64,000 bases of DNA from contig JAIQFV010000001.1 in assembly GCA_020073085.1 (NCBI GenBank), forward strand, positions 62,001-126,000. Direction: 5' to 3'. The notes under the pieces are model-generated. The model worked only from the letters and a program-made list of their open reading frames with translations, did no database searches and had not been told where the DNA came from. Below, in pieces: positions 1 through 8,464 of the stretch; the stretch's first letter is position 1; every line of letters begins with the position of its first letter. The position numbers were made by a program, and so were the translations under genes. The stretch comes from Terriglobia bacterium (GTDB lineage: Bacteria; Acidobacteriota; Terriglobia; JAIQFV01).

Positions 1-121
1 CGACACCTGAAACCTTTTCGAAAACTTCTGCAAAGGTGAAACTGGACCGCGTCCGCGAAACTGAACCGCTCATGCATAATCGCCAAACTGCTCTCTACGT
101 TGTTTGACATCCGGGCCCACT

Positions 122-2326
122 ATGGCTGAACTCTATCCGGCTCCCTTTGCGAACCTTCTCAAGCGCATGTTCGTCGAGTACGAACGTGAAGGGAAGATCT
201 TCGACCTGCCCAAACGAAAATTCTACAAGGCGGACTCATCGCTGGACACCTCAGTCCGGATGCACGGCCATCCGGCCTCGTCCCCGCTGGGTCCCGCCGC
301 GGGGCCCCAGGACCAGATGGCGCAGAACATCGTCCTCGCCTGGCTCGCGGGTTCGCGCATCCTGGAATTGAAGACCATTCAAATCAACGACGAACTCAAG
401 ATTGCGCGGCCCTGTATCGACGCACACAATATTGGCTATAACATCGAGTGGTCGCAGGAACTGAAGCTTGAGCAGTCGCTCCGCGAGTATGTCGCCGGAT
501 CGATGCTCATTGACATTCTGAAATCGTCCGGGATGGGCGACGTCGAGCGATCCCCTGAAAAGACTCAAACCATCTTTGACATGTCGGTCGGTTACGATCT
601 GGCCGGCATTTCCACTCCCCGCGTCCGCGCCTGGATGGAATCGATGAAGGATGCGTCGGCCCTGGTGGAAGAGCTGCGGCAGCAGATCCCGGCGGAGTTC
701 AAGGACCTGCGCGGTCTCAATTTCAGTACGCGCCTCAGCGATACCCTGACCTTGTCCACGTTCCATGGCTGCCCCGCCCATGAAATCGAAAGGATCGTTG
801 ATTTTCTGCTCCGTGAAATGGGGCTCCACGTCATTATCAAGTTGAACCCCACGTTGCTGGGTAAACCGGCCGTAGACCACCTGCTGCACGACGTCATGGG
901 TTACCACGAGATTCGAACGGAGCAGGAGTTTTTCGACAAGGACCTGCAATTTGATCAGGCCATCGAGATCTGCTCGCGGCTGGAAAAGACTGCGAAATCC
1001 CTCGGCCGCAAACTGGGCGTCAAGTTTTCCAACACCCTTGTGGTGCTGAACAACAGCAAGTTTTTCCCCTCCAGCGAAAGGGTGATGTATCTGTCGGGCC
1101 AGCCGCTGCATGTCATCACCTTGAACCTGGTCAGGAAATGGCGCCAGGCGGTTGGAACCGCCTACCCGGTTTCGTTTTCGGCAGGGGTGGACGCACAAAA
1201 CTTCTGCAACGCCGTGGCCATGAATTTTACGCCCGTCACGACCTGCACCGACCTGCTCCGCCCCGGGGGTTACGGTCGGTTGCCGAATTACATGCACAAA
1301 CTCGAAAGCAAGATGAAGGAGATGGGTGTCCGCACTCTGGGGGATTTCATCCTCTACTATGAGGATCAAGCCGTGAAAGCATTCGATCGGGTGACCGCTC
1401 AGGACGAGTGGAAGATGGAAGCGCCGACCCCACTGCGATCGCGGCTGCTGGACGAGGTGTTGCCGGCCTTTCTTCATGAATTCAGGAGGTGCCTGGAACG
1501 ACGCGCTGCCACCCGGGATCTGATTTCGAAGCATGGGGAATCGTGGAAATCGCAATATGATCCTTCGCAGGTCACGGAAGAGCTGACCCGGTTCCAGGTG
1601 GAAACCATCGCCGTGGCAGGCCTGCTCAACATGGAAGTGGTCGTTGAGCGGACCACCCGTGATGAGCGGTATTATGCGAAGAATAACCGTTCAACCCCCC
1701 GCAAAATCGGGTCTCACCTTTACCTCTTTGACTGCATCAATTGTGACAAGTGCGTTCCGGTCTGCCCGAACGATGCAAATTTTGTCTACGAGACGGAGCC
1801 CTGCTCCCTTGATTATGTTAATTACCGGGTGACGCCCGGGGAGCTGCTGGTGGAACCGGGCGGACATTTCGAGGTCCGGGAGGCCCACCAGCTTGCCACC
1901 TTTCAGGATTTCTGCAACGAATGCGGCAACTGCGATGTCTTCTGCCCTGAAGACGGAGGTCCCTACGTCGAAAAGCCGCGCCTGTTTGGTTCATCGGCGG
2001 CGTTTGAAAAATGGGTATCCCATGATGGATTTCTGGTTGAACTGGGCCAGCACGTGGAGCGGATGCGGGCGCGCCTTCATGGCGAGGAGTTTTACCTCGA
2101 GGTCGATCCGCTCGGCGACCGGGCGCGGTTCCGCACGCCGTTGGGAGAAATCGAATTCGAGTATTCCACACGCAGACCCCTGGAACAACGACTCTTGGAA
2201 GGGGTCGACGAGGCGCGGATCGACGTGCGGAACTTCCTGACGATGAATTCCGTGTTGCGAGGAGTGCTGAATCCGAAGTATGTGAATTACGTAAACGTGG
2301 GCAGTGTCTCGGTCCTGAAGAGATGA
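122..2326 (+). CDS. ygfK: YgfK-like iron-sulfur oxidoreductase subunit, short form
   Basis: Homologous in the recalled sequence of E. coli YgfK (putative selenate reductase/purine catabolism flavoprotein): the N-terminal barrel keeps the stretches SPLGPAAGPQ and ELKTIQ, STFHGCPAHEIE, KLNPTLLG and LLRPGGYGRL. The C-terminal third carries two 4Fe-4S motifs, C538/C541/C544/C548 and C598/C601/C604/C608. E. coli YgfK is about 1030 residues and holds an FAD/NAD(P)H domain between these parts; here (734 aa) no GxGxxG Rossmann stretch is visible, so the protein may pass electrons from iron-sulfur clusters without its own pyridine-nucleotide site. ATG at 122 begins the family-like N-terminus; an in-frame TTG at 104 is an alternative. 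It is convergent with the molybdenum hydroxylase genes, and the same partners occur in E. coli, which supports a role as electron-transfer partner in purine oxidation. The exact reaction is unknown. Confidence 0.85.
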   Translation: MAELYPAPFANLLKRMFVEYEREGKIFDLPKRKFYKADSSLDTSVRMHGHPASSPLGPAAGPQDQMAQNIVLAWLAGSRILELKTIQINDELKIARPCIDAHNIGYNIEWSQELKLEQSLREYVAGSMLIDILKSSGMGDVERSPEKTQTIFDMSVGYDLAGISTPRVRAWMESMKDASALVEELRQQIPAEFKDLRGLNFSTRLSDTLTLSTFHGCPAHEIERIVDFLLREMGLHVIIKLNPTLLGKPAVDHLLHDVMGYHEIRTEQEFFDKDLQFDQAIEICSRLEKTAKSLGRKLGVKFSNTLVVLNNSKFFPSSERVMYLSGQPLHVITLNLVRKWRQAVGTAYPVSFSAGVDAQNFCNAVAMNFTPVTTCTDLLRPGGYGRLPNYMHKLESKMKEMGVRTLGDFILYYEDQAVKAFDRVTAQDEWKMEAPTPLRSRLLDEVLPAFLHEFRRCLERRAATRDLISKHGESWKSQYDPSQVTEELTRFQVETIAVAGLLNMEVVVERTTRDERYYAKNNRSTPRKIGSHLYLFDCINCDKCVPVCPNDANFVYETEPCSLDYVNYRVTPGELLVEPGGHFEVREAHQLATFQDFCNECGNCDVFCPEDGGPYVEKPRLFGSSAAFEKWVSHDGFLVELGQHVERMRARLHGEEFYLEVDPLGDRARFRTPLGEIEFEYSTRRPLEQRLLEGVDEARIDVRNFLTMNSVLRGVLNPKYVNYVNVGSVSVLKR

Positions 2327-2363
2327 TTCGCTTCCTTGCCATCCGTCATTGAGAGAAATAGCC

Positions 2364-4889
2364 TCACGCCGACGTGGCAAGGCGCAACGATCTAATGCCG
2401 TTCAGCACCTTTTCCGGAGTGATCGGGAGATCGCGAATCCGGACTCCAACGGCGTTATAGACGGCGTTGGCGATGGCAGGAGCAACTCCATTGATTGGAA
2501 TCTCGGCGATCGCTTTCGCCCCATAGGGCCCGGTCGGTTCGTAAGTCTCCACCAGAAACGATTTGAGTTCGGGCATATCCACAGCCGTATAAATGTTATA
2601 GTCCTTGAAGCTGAGATTCAGCGGCCTCCCCTTCTCATCAAACACCATTTGCTCGGTTAAGGCGTACCCCAGCGCCTGGGCCACAGCGCCTTCAATCTGT
2701 CCTTCCGCCATTTTCGGATTGATGGCCACGCCACAATCCACCGCGGTGACCAATCGAAGCACCTTCACAATGCCCGTCTCCACGTCCACCTCCACCTCGG
2801 CGAACTGGGCGCAGAAGGGCGGCGGAGAGTCATAAGACATGTGGGATGCATGCCCCTGGATCTGAAACTGATGCTCCTGGTAAAGGGAACGCAAGCAGAC
2901 TTGCTCAAAGGTCACAAAGCGCCCGTCTGGAGCACACACCTTGCCATTGTGAACAACGAGATCCTTCTTCTCGGGGCGGGCGGCGGTGATCGATTCCGCG
3001 GAGGCCGCATGGAGCGCTTTTCCTTTTACAGGATCCAACATCTCCTCGGCGACCTCCAGGATCTGCTCTCGCGCCTGCTCGCAGGCTTTCTTGACCGCGC
3101 TCCCGGAAATGTAGGTGGTCGAGGAGGCGTACGCGCCGGGATCGAACGGCGTCATATCCGTGTCGGAAGAGTAGACGATGATCTTGTCGGGTGAAGTTCC
3201 GAGGGCTTCTGCGGCTACCTGGGCAAACATGGTGTCTGCCCCGGTCCCGATATCGGTCGCGCCGACCTTCAAGTTGAACGAGCCGTCCTCGTTCATCTTG
3301 ATCCATGCCGCGCCCATGTCGACACCGGGAATTCCGGAGGCCTGCATGGTACACGACATCCCGACTCCACGGTAAAGTGGGTGCGACACCCCGGATTTCA
3401 GATCGGAAATTTCAGATTTCAAATTTGTCGGATTTGAACTTGAATCCGGGTCCCTATCTGAAATTTCAGATCTCAAATCTGAGATCCCGGTATTCGATGA
3501 GTCAGGGCTCCCGGAACCGAGGATCCTCGCCCGCGGATCCGGATTTCGATTGGTCTTCCACCTCACCTCCTCCGCTCCGCGGTCAATGCATTCATCCAGC
3601 CCACAGCTCTGGATCGTTTGCTTGTAGCCCTCGCGTCCTTCTCCCAGCACCTCCGCAATGGGCGTCGGCTCCCCTTCCCGCACATGGTTCTTTCTCCTGA
3701 ATTCCAGGGGATCAAGCCCCAGCTTCTCGGCCAACTCATCCATGTGCGAGTCCAGCGCGAAAAATCCCTGCGGGCTCCCATAACCCCTGAAGGCGCCGGC
3801 CACCGGGAGATTGGTATAGACCGCGTTGGCCTCGAAGTGGATATTCGGAAAGCGGTAGAGTGACAAAGCCCGGCTGCCACTCACGCATTGCACGGTGAGC
3901 GCATGGGTCCCGTAGGCGCCGGTGTTTTCCAGGATGTCCATCGAGATGGCCGTCAGGCGACCATCTTTCTTGACGCCGGTTTTCATTCGAACAATCTGCG
4001 GATGGCGCGTGCGGGCGGCATGGAGTTCCTCCGCCCGCGTGAACTCAAGCCGGCAGGGCCGTCCGGTCCGCACCGTGACCAGGGCACACAGGTCTTCAAT
4101 CAGGATTTCCTGCTTTCCGCCGAATCCCCCTCCAATCCGCGGCTTAATGACACGGATCTTCTGGACAGGGAGCCCGATCAAGGGCGCAATGATGCGGCGG
4201 ACATGAAAGGGCACCTGCGTGGAGGTCCGCACGATCAGCCTTTCATCTTCATCCAGCCACGTGATCGTGATGTGCGGCTCGATGGACGCCTGCTGAACGT
4301 AATGAACCGCATATTCTCCCTCGTGGACCAGTTCGGCTTCGGCATATCCCTTTTCGACGTCCCCCACCTCGGCCCGCACGTGGGCGGCAATGTTCCGCTG
4401 GGGAGAATGGATTCCCCGCTTGTCGGGGTCCAGATGAAGGCGCGGCGTTCCGGGATCAGACGCCCTTCGCGGATCAAAGTTCGCGGGCAAAGTCTCATAA
4501 TCCACCTCGATCAGCTCCAGCGCCCTTTCAGCCACCTCCTCAGACTCTGCAGCCACACAGGCCACCCGGTCACCCACAAAGCGAACCACCGAATCAAACA
4601 TCACGGTGTCGTAGGGGGACGGCTCCGGCCAGCCCTGACCGGCCGTGGTGTAAGGGACCCGGGGAACATTCAAATACGTGAGGACACAGCGAACTCCACG
4701 AAGCTCTTCCGCCCGCTGCACTTCAATCCTCTTAATTCGGGCATGCGCATGCGGAGAATGCAGGATCTTTGCATGGAGCATGCCTTCCATCTTGATGTCG
4801 TCAACAAATGTTCCCTTGCCGGAGGCCAGCTTGACGCTGTCTACGCGGCGAACACTTTGATTGACGCTTTTGAATTCACGTGTGGGCAT
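2364..4889 (-). CDS. Molybdenum hydroxylase large (Mo-cofactor) subunit, XdhD/xanthine dehydrogenase family
   Basis: Large molybdopterin-binding subunit of a xanthine dehydrogenase-type hydroxylase, acting on a purine or related heterocycle in the cytoplasm. The N-terminal aldehyde-oxidase/xanthine-dehydrogenase hammerhead domain (about 1-130, with SVRRVDSVKLASGKG and LHSPHAHARI) is followed by the Mo-binding domain with GGGFGGKQE and FRGYGSPQG, and a C-terminal stretch GPYGAKAIAEIPINGVAPA where the catalytic Glu is expected. Its 841 residues exceed the usual 750-780 partly because of an odd Ser/Asp-rich insert at about 457-498 encoded by a spacer-type repeat (see 3398-3520). It is the last gene of a minus-strand operon: deaminase, FAD subunit, 2Fe-2S subunit, Mo subunit. 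Substrate specificity cannot be read from sequence; xanthine or hypoxanthine is the contextual guess. Confidence 0.88.
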   Translation of the reverse strand: MPTREFKSVNQSVRRVDSVKLASGKGTFVDDIKMEGMLHAKILHSPHAHARIKRIEVQRAEELRGVRCVLTYLNVPRVPYTTAGQGWPEPSPYDTVMFDSVVRFVGDRVACVAAESEEVAERALELIEVDYETLPANFDPRRASDPGTPRLHLDPDKRGIHSPQRNIAAHVRAEVGDVEKGYAEAELVHEGEYAVHYVQQASIEPHITITWLDEDERLIVRTSTQVPFHVRRIIAPLIGLPVQKIRVIKPRIGGGFGGKQEILIEDLCALVTVRTGRPCRLEFTRAEELHAARTRHPQIVRMKTGVKKDGRLTAISMDILENTGAYGTHALTVQCVSGSRALSLYRFPNIHFEANAVYTNLPVAGAFRGYGSPQGFFALDSHMDELAEKLGLDPLEFRRKNHVREGEPTPIAEVLGEGREGYKQTIQSCGLDECIDRGAEEVRWKTNRNPDPRARILGSGSPDSSNTGISDLRSEISDRDPDSSSNPTNLKSEISDLKSGVSHPLYRGVGMSCTMQASGIPGVDMGAAWIKMNEDGSFNLKVGATDIGTGADTMFAQVAAEALGTSPDKIIVYSSDTDMTPFDPGAYASSTTYISGSAVKKACEQAREQILEVAEEMLDPVKGKALHAASAESITAARPEKKDLVVHNGKVCAPDGRFVTFEQVCLRSLYQEHQFQIQGHASHMSYDSPPPFCAQFAEVEVDVETGIVKVLRLVTAVDCGVAINPKMAEGQIEGAVAQALGYALTEQMVFDEKGRPLNLSFKDYNIYTAVDMPELKSFLVETYEPTGPYGAKAIAEIPINGVAPAIANAVYNAVGVRIRDLPITPEKVLNGIRSLRLATSA
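3398..3520 (-). repeat. Spacer-type repeat inserted in frame in the Mo-subunit gene
   Basis: Tandem and inverted versions of a motif such as ATTTCAGATCT alternate through this stretch, which is AT-rich compared with the surrounding gene. It translates in frame to repeated ISDLRSEISD / SEISDLKSG peptides lying between two conserved parts of the enzyme. A similar AT-rich motif family (AATCCGAAATCTGCAATC) fills the spacer at 49621-49717. The reading frame stays open, so it looks like a tolerated insertion rather than a disruption. Confidence 0.65.
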
Positions 4890-4956
4890 CGCTTCACTAT
4901 GACCTCAACAGGCCCCCCAACCGGGGATTCTCAAGCGGGGATGGGACGACGCCTGT

Positions 4957-5664
4957 TCACTTCTGCTCCAAAACCAGTTTCTCGGCAGCGCGAAGAACCG
5001 CCTCGACGGGTTTGAAATAGCCTGTACACCGGCACAGATTCCCAGCCAACGCCTCTCGGACCTCCTGTTCAGTGGGAGGCCGTCGCTTGATGCCGGGCTT
5101 TCTCTTTACGGGCGTGACCTTGGTCTTCCGTTTGATGGATGGAAGGTCGATCAAACCCTTTTCAACGAATAATGCCAGGCTCGACAGGATCATCCCGGGC
5201 GTGCAGTATCCGCATTGAATCGCATGGGCGTCGACAAAGGCCTGCTGAAGGGGATGCAACGATTCAAAAGCCGATGGATACTCCTCCCGGGAAAAGGCCG
5301 CAGGATTCTGAAATGAAGACCTCGAAGCAGCGGAGGAATCTGAAGGCTTGTGCCCGGCTTCCGGACCAGCCTCTTGGGCCTCAGAAGGCTCGTCGGGGCG
5401 GGATGTATCGTTCATGCTGGCCTTCACCCAGGGGACGCCCTCAAGGGTTATGACCTCGCGCTCGTCCACCTGGGCTGCCAAGAGGATGCAGGTATTTACG
5501 ACTTTTCCATCAACGATCACCGCGCAGGCGCCGCAGTCCCCCGTTTCGCATCCATGTTTCACACTGAAACAACCGGCTTCTTCCCTCAGCAACGACAAGA
5601 GGCTGGTGTTTGCAGGAACATCAAATTCCCTTTGCTCCCCGTTCAAGGCAACCGACAGTTTCAT
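4957..5664 (-). CDS. Molybdenum hydroxylase 2Fe-2S subunit
   Basis: Small iron-sulfur subunit that relays electrons from the Mo centre to FAD. The N-terminal plant-type 2Fe-2S domain has C39, C44, C47 and C59 (GCETGDCGACAV); the C-terminal [2Fe-2S]-binding helical domain has C151/C154 (QCGYCTPGM) and C211/C213 (NLCRCTGYF). All eight expected ligands are present. At 235 residues it is longer than the usual 155-170 because of two low-complexity inserts: about 82-135 (acidic, Ser/Ala-rich) between the domains and about 178-197 (Lys/Arg/Pro-rich). Only 7 bp separate it from the FAD-subunit gene upstream, so the two are surely co-transcribed. Confidence 0.92.
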   Translation of the reverse strand: MKLSVALNGEQREFDVPANTSLLSLLREEAGCFSVKHGCETGDCGACAVIVDGKVVNTCILLAAQVDEREVITLEGVPWVKASMNDTSRPDEPSEAQEAGPEAGHKPSDSSAASRSSFQNPAAFSREEYPSAFESLHPLQQAFVDAHAIQCGYCTPGMILSSLALFVEKGLIDLPSIKRKTKVTPVKRKPGIKRRPPTEQEVREALAGNLCRCTGYFKPVEAVLRAAEKLVLEQK

Positions 5665-5671
5665 ATACTGA

Positions 5672-6550
5672 TTATTTCTCCTTCGAACACCGGCGGAGTA
5701 AGCGTTGGATCAGCACCGCAGCGATCGTCTGTCGATAAGTTCCCGAGGCTCGAGCATCACTTATGGGGCGAAGTTCGCCCCAGCCGACTGAACCGGTGGA
5801 CTCAATCACTTCCGACGTCAGCACCTTTCCCTGCAAATACGATTCAAGCGGGGTGAGCCGGCAAGGCACTTCAGCAAAAGAGCCTAATGCCACCCGGGCT
5901 TCGGTGCATTGATGATTTTCGTCAAATGCCAGGACCGCCACCCCAGAAACGAGGCTGGGTTGGGATTCAATCTGCTCGATGTGCTCAAAAGCGGCAGAGC
6001 CGGAGGGAGCAGGCGTGGACACCACGATTTCCAGGAGCAATCCCGGAATCGCCTGGCCGATTCCTGTTTTCCCGCTCCGGAACGCCGGCATTGACCAGAA
6101 ATCCGAAATCGACATCTCCTTTTCTTCCAGCGACAGGGTCATGAGCTTGACGCGCGCCTTGAGGGCCAGCAGGACCGTGGCCAGATCGCTCCGCTTCCAG
6201 TTCGCGCAAATCTCTCCCCCCACGGTCCTCTGATTCCGGATCATTCGGGACACCGAGTTGCGGCGGCACGCCCCAATGAGGATTCCATTGGCGAATTTTG
6301 CCAGCCTCGGATTTTCGAGAATAGATTGGAGGGTCGCCATCGCGCCGATGTGGACCGCTCCCTCTTCCCGCTTCAACATTCTCAGCTTCAGCGAGGAGAT
6401 ATCAACCACCTCCTCGACATCCCGGCGGGAAGCAGCCAGCAGATGGGTCCCGCCCGCCAATACGACACATCGCCCCGGATTTGCGCTGAGGAGGCGGACG
6501 GCAGCTTCGATGGAGCGGGGACGATAGTACTTTCTTAGGTTAAGCAGCAT
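5672..6550 (-). CDS. Molybdenum hydroxylase FAD-binding subunit (YgfM/CoxM type)
   Basis: FAD-binding medium subunit of the xanthine dehydrogenase-type complex. The N-terminal half has the flavin-binding signature VLAGGTHLLA at about 30-39, and a second family motif RTVGGEICANWKRSDLATVL at about 108-127; the C-terminal CO-dehydrogenase flavoprotein-like domain covers about 180-290. Length 292 fits YgfM and CoxM homologues. It sits between the deaminase and the 2Fe-2S gene on the minus strand and is expected to hand electrons to NAD+ or another acceptor, possibly the YgfK-like protein. Confidence 0.9.
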   Translation of the reverse strand: MLLNLRKYYRPRSIEAAVRLLSANPGRCVVLAGGTHLLAASRRDVEEVVDISSLKLRMLKREEGAVHIGAMATLQSILENPRLAKFANGILIGACRRNSVSRMIRNQRTVGGEICANWKRSDLATVLLALKARVKLMTLSLEEKEMSISDFWSMPAFRSGKTGIGQAIPGLLLEIVVSTPAPSGSAAFEHIEQIESQPSLVSGVAVLAFDENHQCTEARVALGSFAEVPCRLTPLESYLQGKVLTSEVIESTGSVGWGELRPISDARASGTYRQTIAAVLIQRLLRRCSKEK

Positions 6551-6627
6551 GAATTCATTTCAAGCGAATCAGCACGGGCGTTCTCTTTTCATGATCTCCC
6601 AAAGACGTGCTGAAGCTGGAGGCTGAC

Positions 6628-8106
6628 TTAGCTTGCGGACTCTTTGTTTCTCTTCCGCGAACGGCTTAACATCTCTGTCGAGAGGCGGTTCTGGGATGCG
6701 ACGAGCGCATCCAGGTCCAGATCTAGAATCTTGCCGGCCTCGACCACAATTTTACCATTGACCATCGTGGTGTGCACAGCATTGGATGACTGCGAGAACA
6801 CCACGGCCGCCAGGGGGTCACTCATTGCTCCCGCAAAGCTGAGCTGGTTCATGTCGATAAGAACCAAATCAGCCGCCTTGCCCTCTTCAATTGAGCCGAT
6901 CTCATCGGCCCAACCCAAAACCCTGGCGCCTCCCCGCGTTGCCATCCATAAAACATCTTCCGCAGACATCCATGGGGTTGAAGCGGCGGGTTTGGTGCCC
7001 CGCGGAACGGCTCCTCCCCTTCCGGCTTCGGGCAGTCGGTGAAGCAACAGCGCCTGACGGATTTCCGCGAGGAAATTTGACGTGTCGTTGGAGGCAGAGC
7101 CATCCACTGCCAACCCCACAGGCGTCCCTCCTTCAACCAGACCGGGGACCGGGGCGATGCCGCTCCCGAGCCGCATATTCGACGTGGGACAGTGCGCGAC
7201 ACCGGTGCCTGTCTTCGCGAAAAGGTCCACCTCGGCATTGTTCAGATGAACACAGTGGGCAAACCAAACATCCGGCCCGAGCCAGCCCAGCTTCTGCATC
7301 AACTCGACCGGGCGGCACGAGTAAATCTTCTGACAGTATTCCTCCTCGTCACTGGTCTCGGCCAGGTGTGTGTGCACGCGCAACCCATGCTGGCGGGCAT
7401 ATCGAATGGTGCCCTTCATGAGCGCAGGAGTGACCGAGAACGGGGAGCAGGGAGCAAGGGCGATGCGACACATGGAAAACTTCGAGGCATCATGAAATCG
7501 CCCTACCACCCGCTCGCAATCCCGCATTACCTCCGCCTCACCCTGGACCACATCATCAGGTGGCAGGCCGCCCTGGGACCGGCCCCGGGACATCGACCCG
7601 CGGGTCGGATGGAACCGGATTCCCATCTCCCGAGCCGCACGAATTTCTTCATCATGAATCCCTTCGACTCCGCGGGGAACCAGGTAAAGATGATCTGTGG
7701 TGGTTGTGCAACCTGAAAGCAAGAGCTCCGCCAGGCCGACCTTGGTGCTCGTGTAGACCCCCTCGAGGGTCAATTCACGCCACACCTCATAGAGTGCCAC
7801 CAACCAGTCAAACAGGGGAACATTTTGGACTTCCGGGATGTTTCGGGTCAGGGTCTGATACAAATGATGGTGGCAATTCACAAACCCTGGGAGAAGGATC
7901 TTCCCGGCGGCATCAATCACGCGATCCGCCTGCCCTTCGAAAGGGCCAGAGCCTATCTTCTCAATGACATTTTCCCGAACCAGCACAAACCCGTCATGAA
8001 TTTTTTCACGGCGGTCGTTCATCGTAACAATTTGCAGGGCGTGCTGAAACAGGATGGTTCCCAACGAAGTCTTCCCCCCAACACATTCCTGAAACGCTCG
8101 TTTCAA
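6628..8106 (-). CDS. 8-oxoguanine deaminase / SsnA-type amidohydrolase
   Basis: Amidohydrolase-superfamily deaminase with a TIM barrel and mononuclear metal site. The metal-binding HxH is H79/H81 in NCHHHLYQ; further ligands fit HTHLAETSDEEEY, HCVHLN and VDGSASND. The stretch RGSMSRGRSQGGLPPDD is a hallmark recalled from characterised 8-oxoguanine deaminases (8-oxoguanine to uric acid plus ammonia) and hydroxyatrazine-hydrolase relatives. Length 492 is slightly longer than the usual 450-465, mostly from an N-terminal extension. In E. coli the paralogue ssnA sits with ygfK, ygfM and xdhD, the same set as here. It is the first gene of the minus-strand operon. The product urate links it logically to purine hydroxylation, but the substrate is inferred. 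Confidence 0.82.
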   Translation of the reverse strand: MKRAFQECVGGKTSLGTILFQHALQIVTMNDRREKIHDGFVLVRENVIEKIGSGPFEGQADRVIDAAGKILLPGFVNCHHHLYQTLTRNIPEVQNVPLFDWLVALYEVWRELTLEGVYTSTKVGLAELLLSGCTTTTDHLYLVPRGVEGIHDEEIRAAREMGIRFHPTRGSMSRGRSQGGLPPDDVVQGEAEVMRDCERVVGRFHDASKFSMCRIALAPCSPFSVTPALMKGTIRYARQHGLRVHTHLAETSDEEEYCQKIYSCRPVELMQKLGWLGPDVWFAHCVHLNNAEVDLFAKTGTGVAHCPTSNMRLGSGIAPVPGLVEGGTPVGLAVDGSASNDTSNFLAEIRQALLLHRLPEAGRGGAVPRGTKPAASTPWMSAEDVLWMATRGGARVLGWADEIGSIEEGKAADLVLIDMNQLSFAGAMSDPLAAVVFSQSSNAVHTTMVNGKIVVEAGKILDLDLDALVASQNRLSTEMLSRSRKRNKESAS

Positions 8107-8464
8107 GGAATAGCAACGATACTATAGCGCAACTGTCAAATAATGCACCCTTGCGGCCCATGTGGCTGATCCCCCCTGGGTCCGAACACATGGAACCCTT
8201 GAACGAATTTCTGGCGGGATCGAGGGGCGTTCGATAAAATAGTGATGCGCGCTCTTTCCCCGAGCGCCATGTGGGGGCAAGAAGAAGGCCTAATCATTTC
8301 ATCAACCCTTGTCGATAAGTCCCTATGAGGACTCAAATCCCCAGGGAAGTTACGAAGGATCAGGGCATTAGTGTCTATATCCATTTGATCAGATTCCTAA
8401 TACGCCCGGAGATCGACCCAACTTACAAGCGGATGCCTATTTCAACGAACAGTCGGAGGCAGGC
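8107..8464. other. Divergent intergenic region, no gene seen
   Basis: This 358-bp spacer separates the minus-strand purine operon from the plus-strand sensor kinase and must hold both promoters. I see no convincing open frame, tRNA or repeat. The kinase start at 8465 is supported by GGAGG about five bases upstream. Confidence 0.5.

Noticed and set aside
251-1555. A long minus-strand frame across the YgfK-like gene
   Set aside because: No recognisable domain; a shadow of the real plus-strand gene with clear iron-sulfur motifs.
3888-5015. A 375-codon plus-strand frame across the Mo-subunit gene
   Set aside because: Antisense shadow with no domain or start signal; the minus-strand gene has strong motifs.
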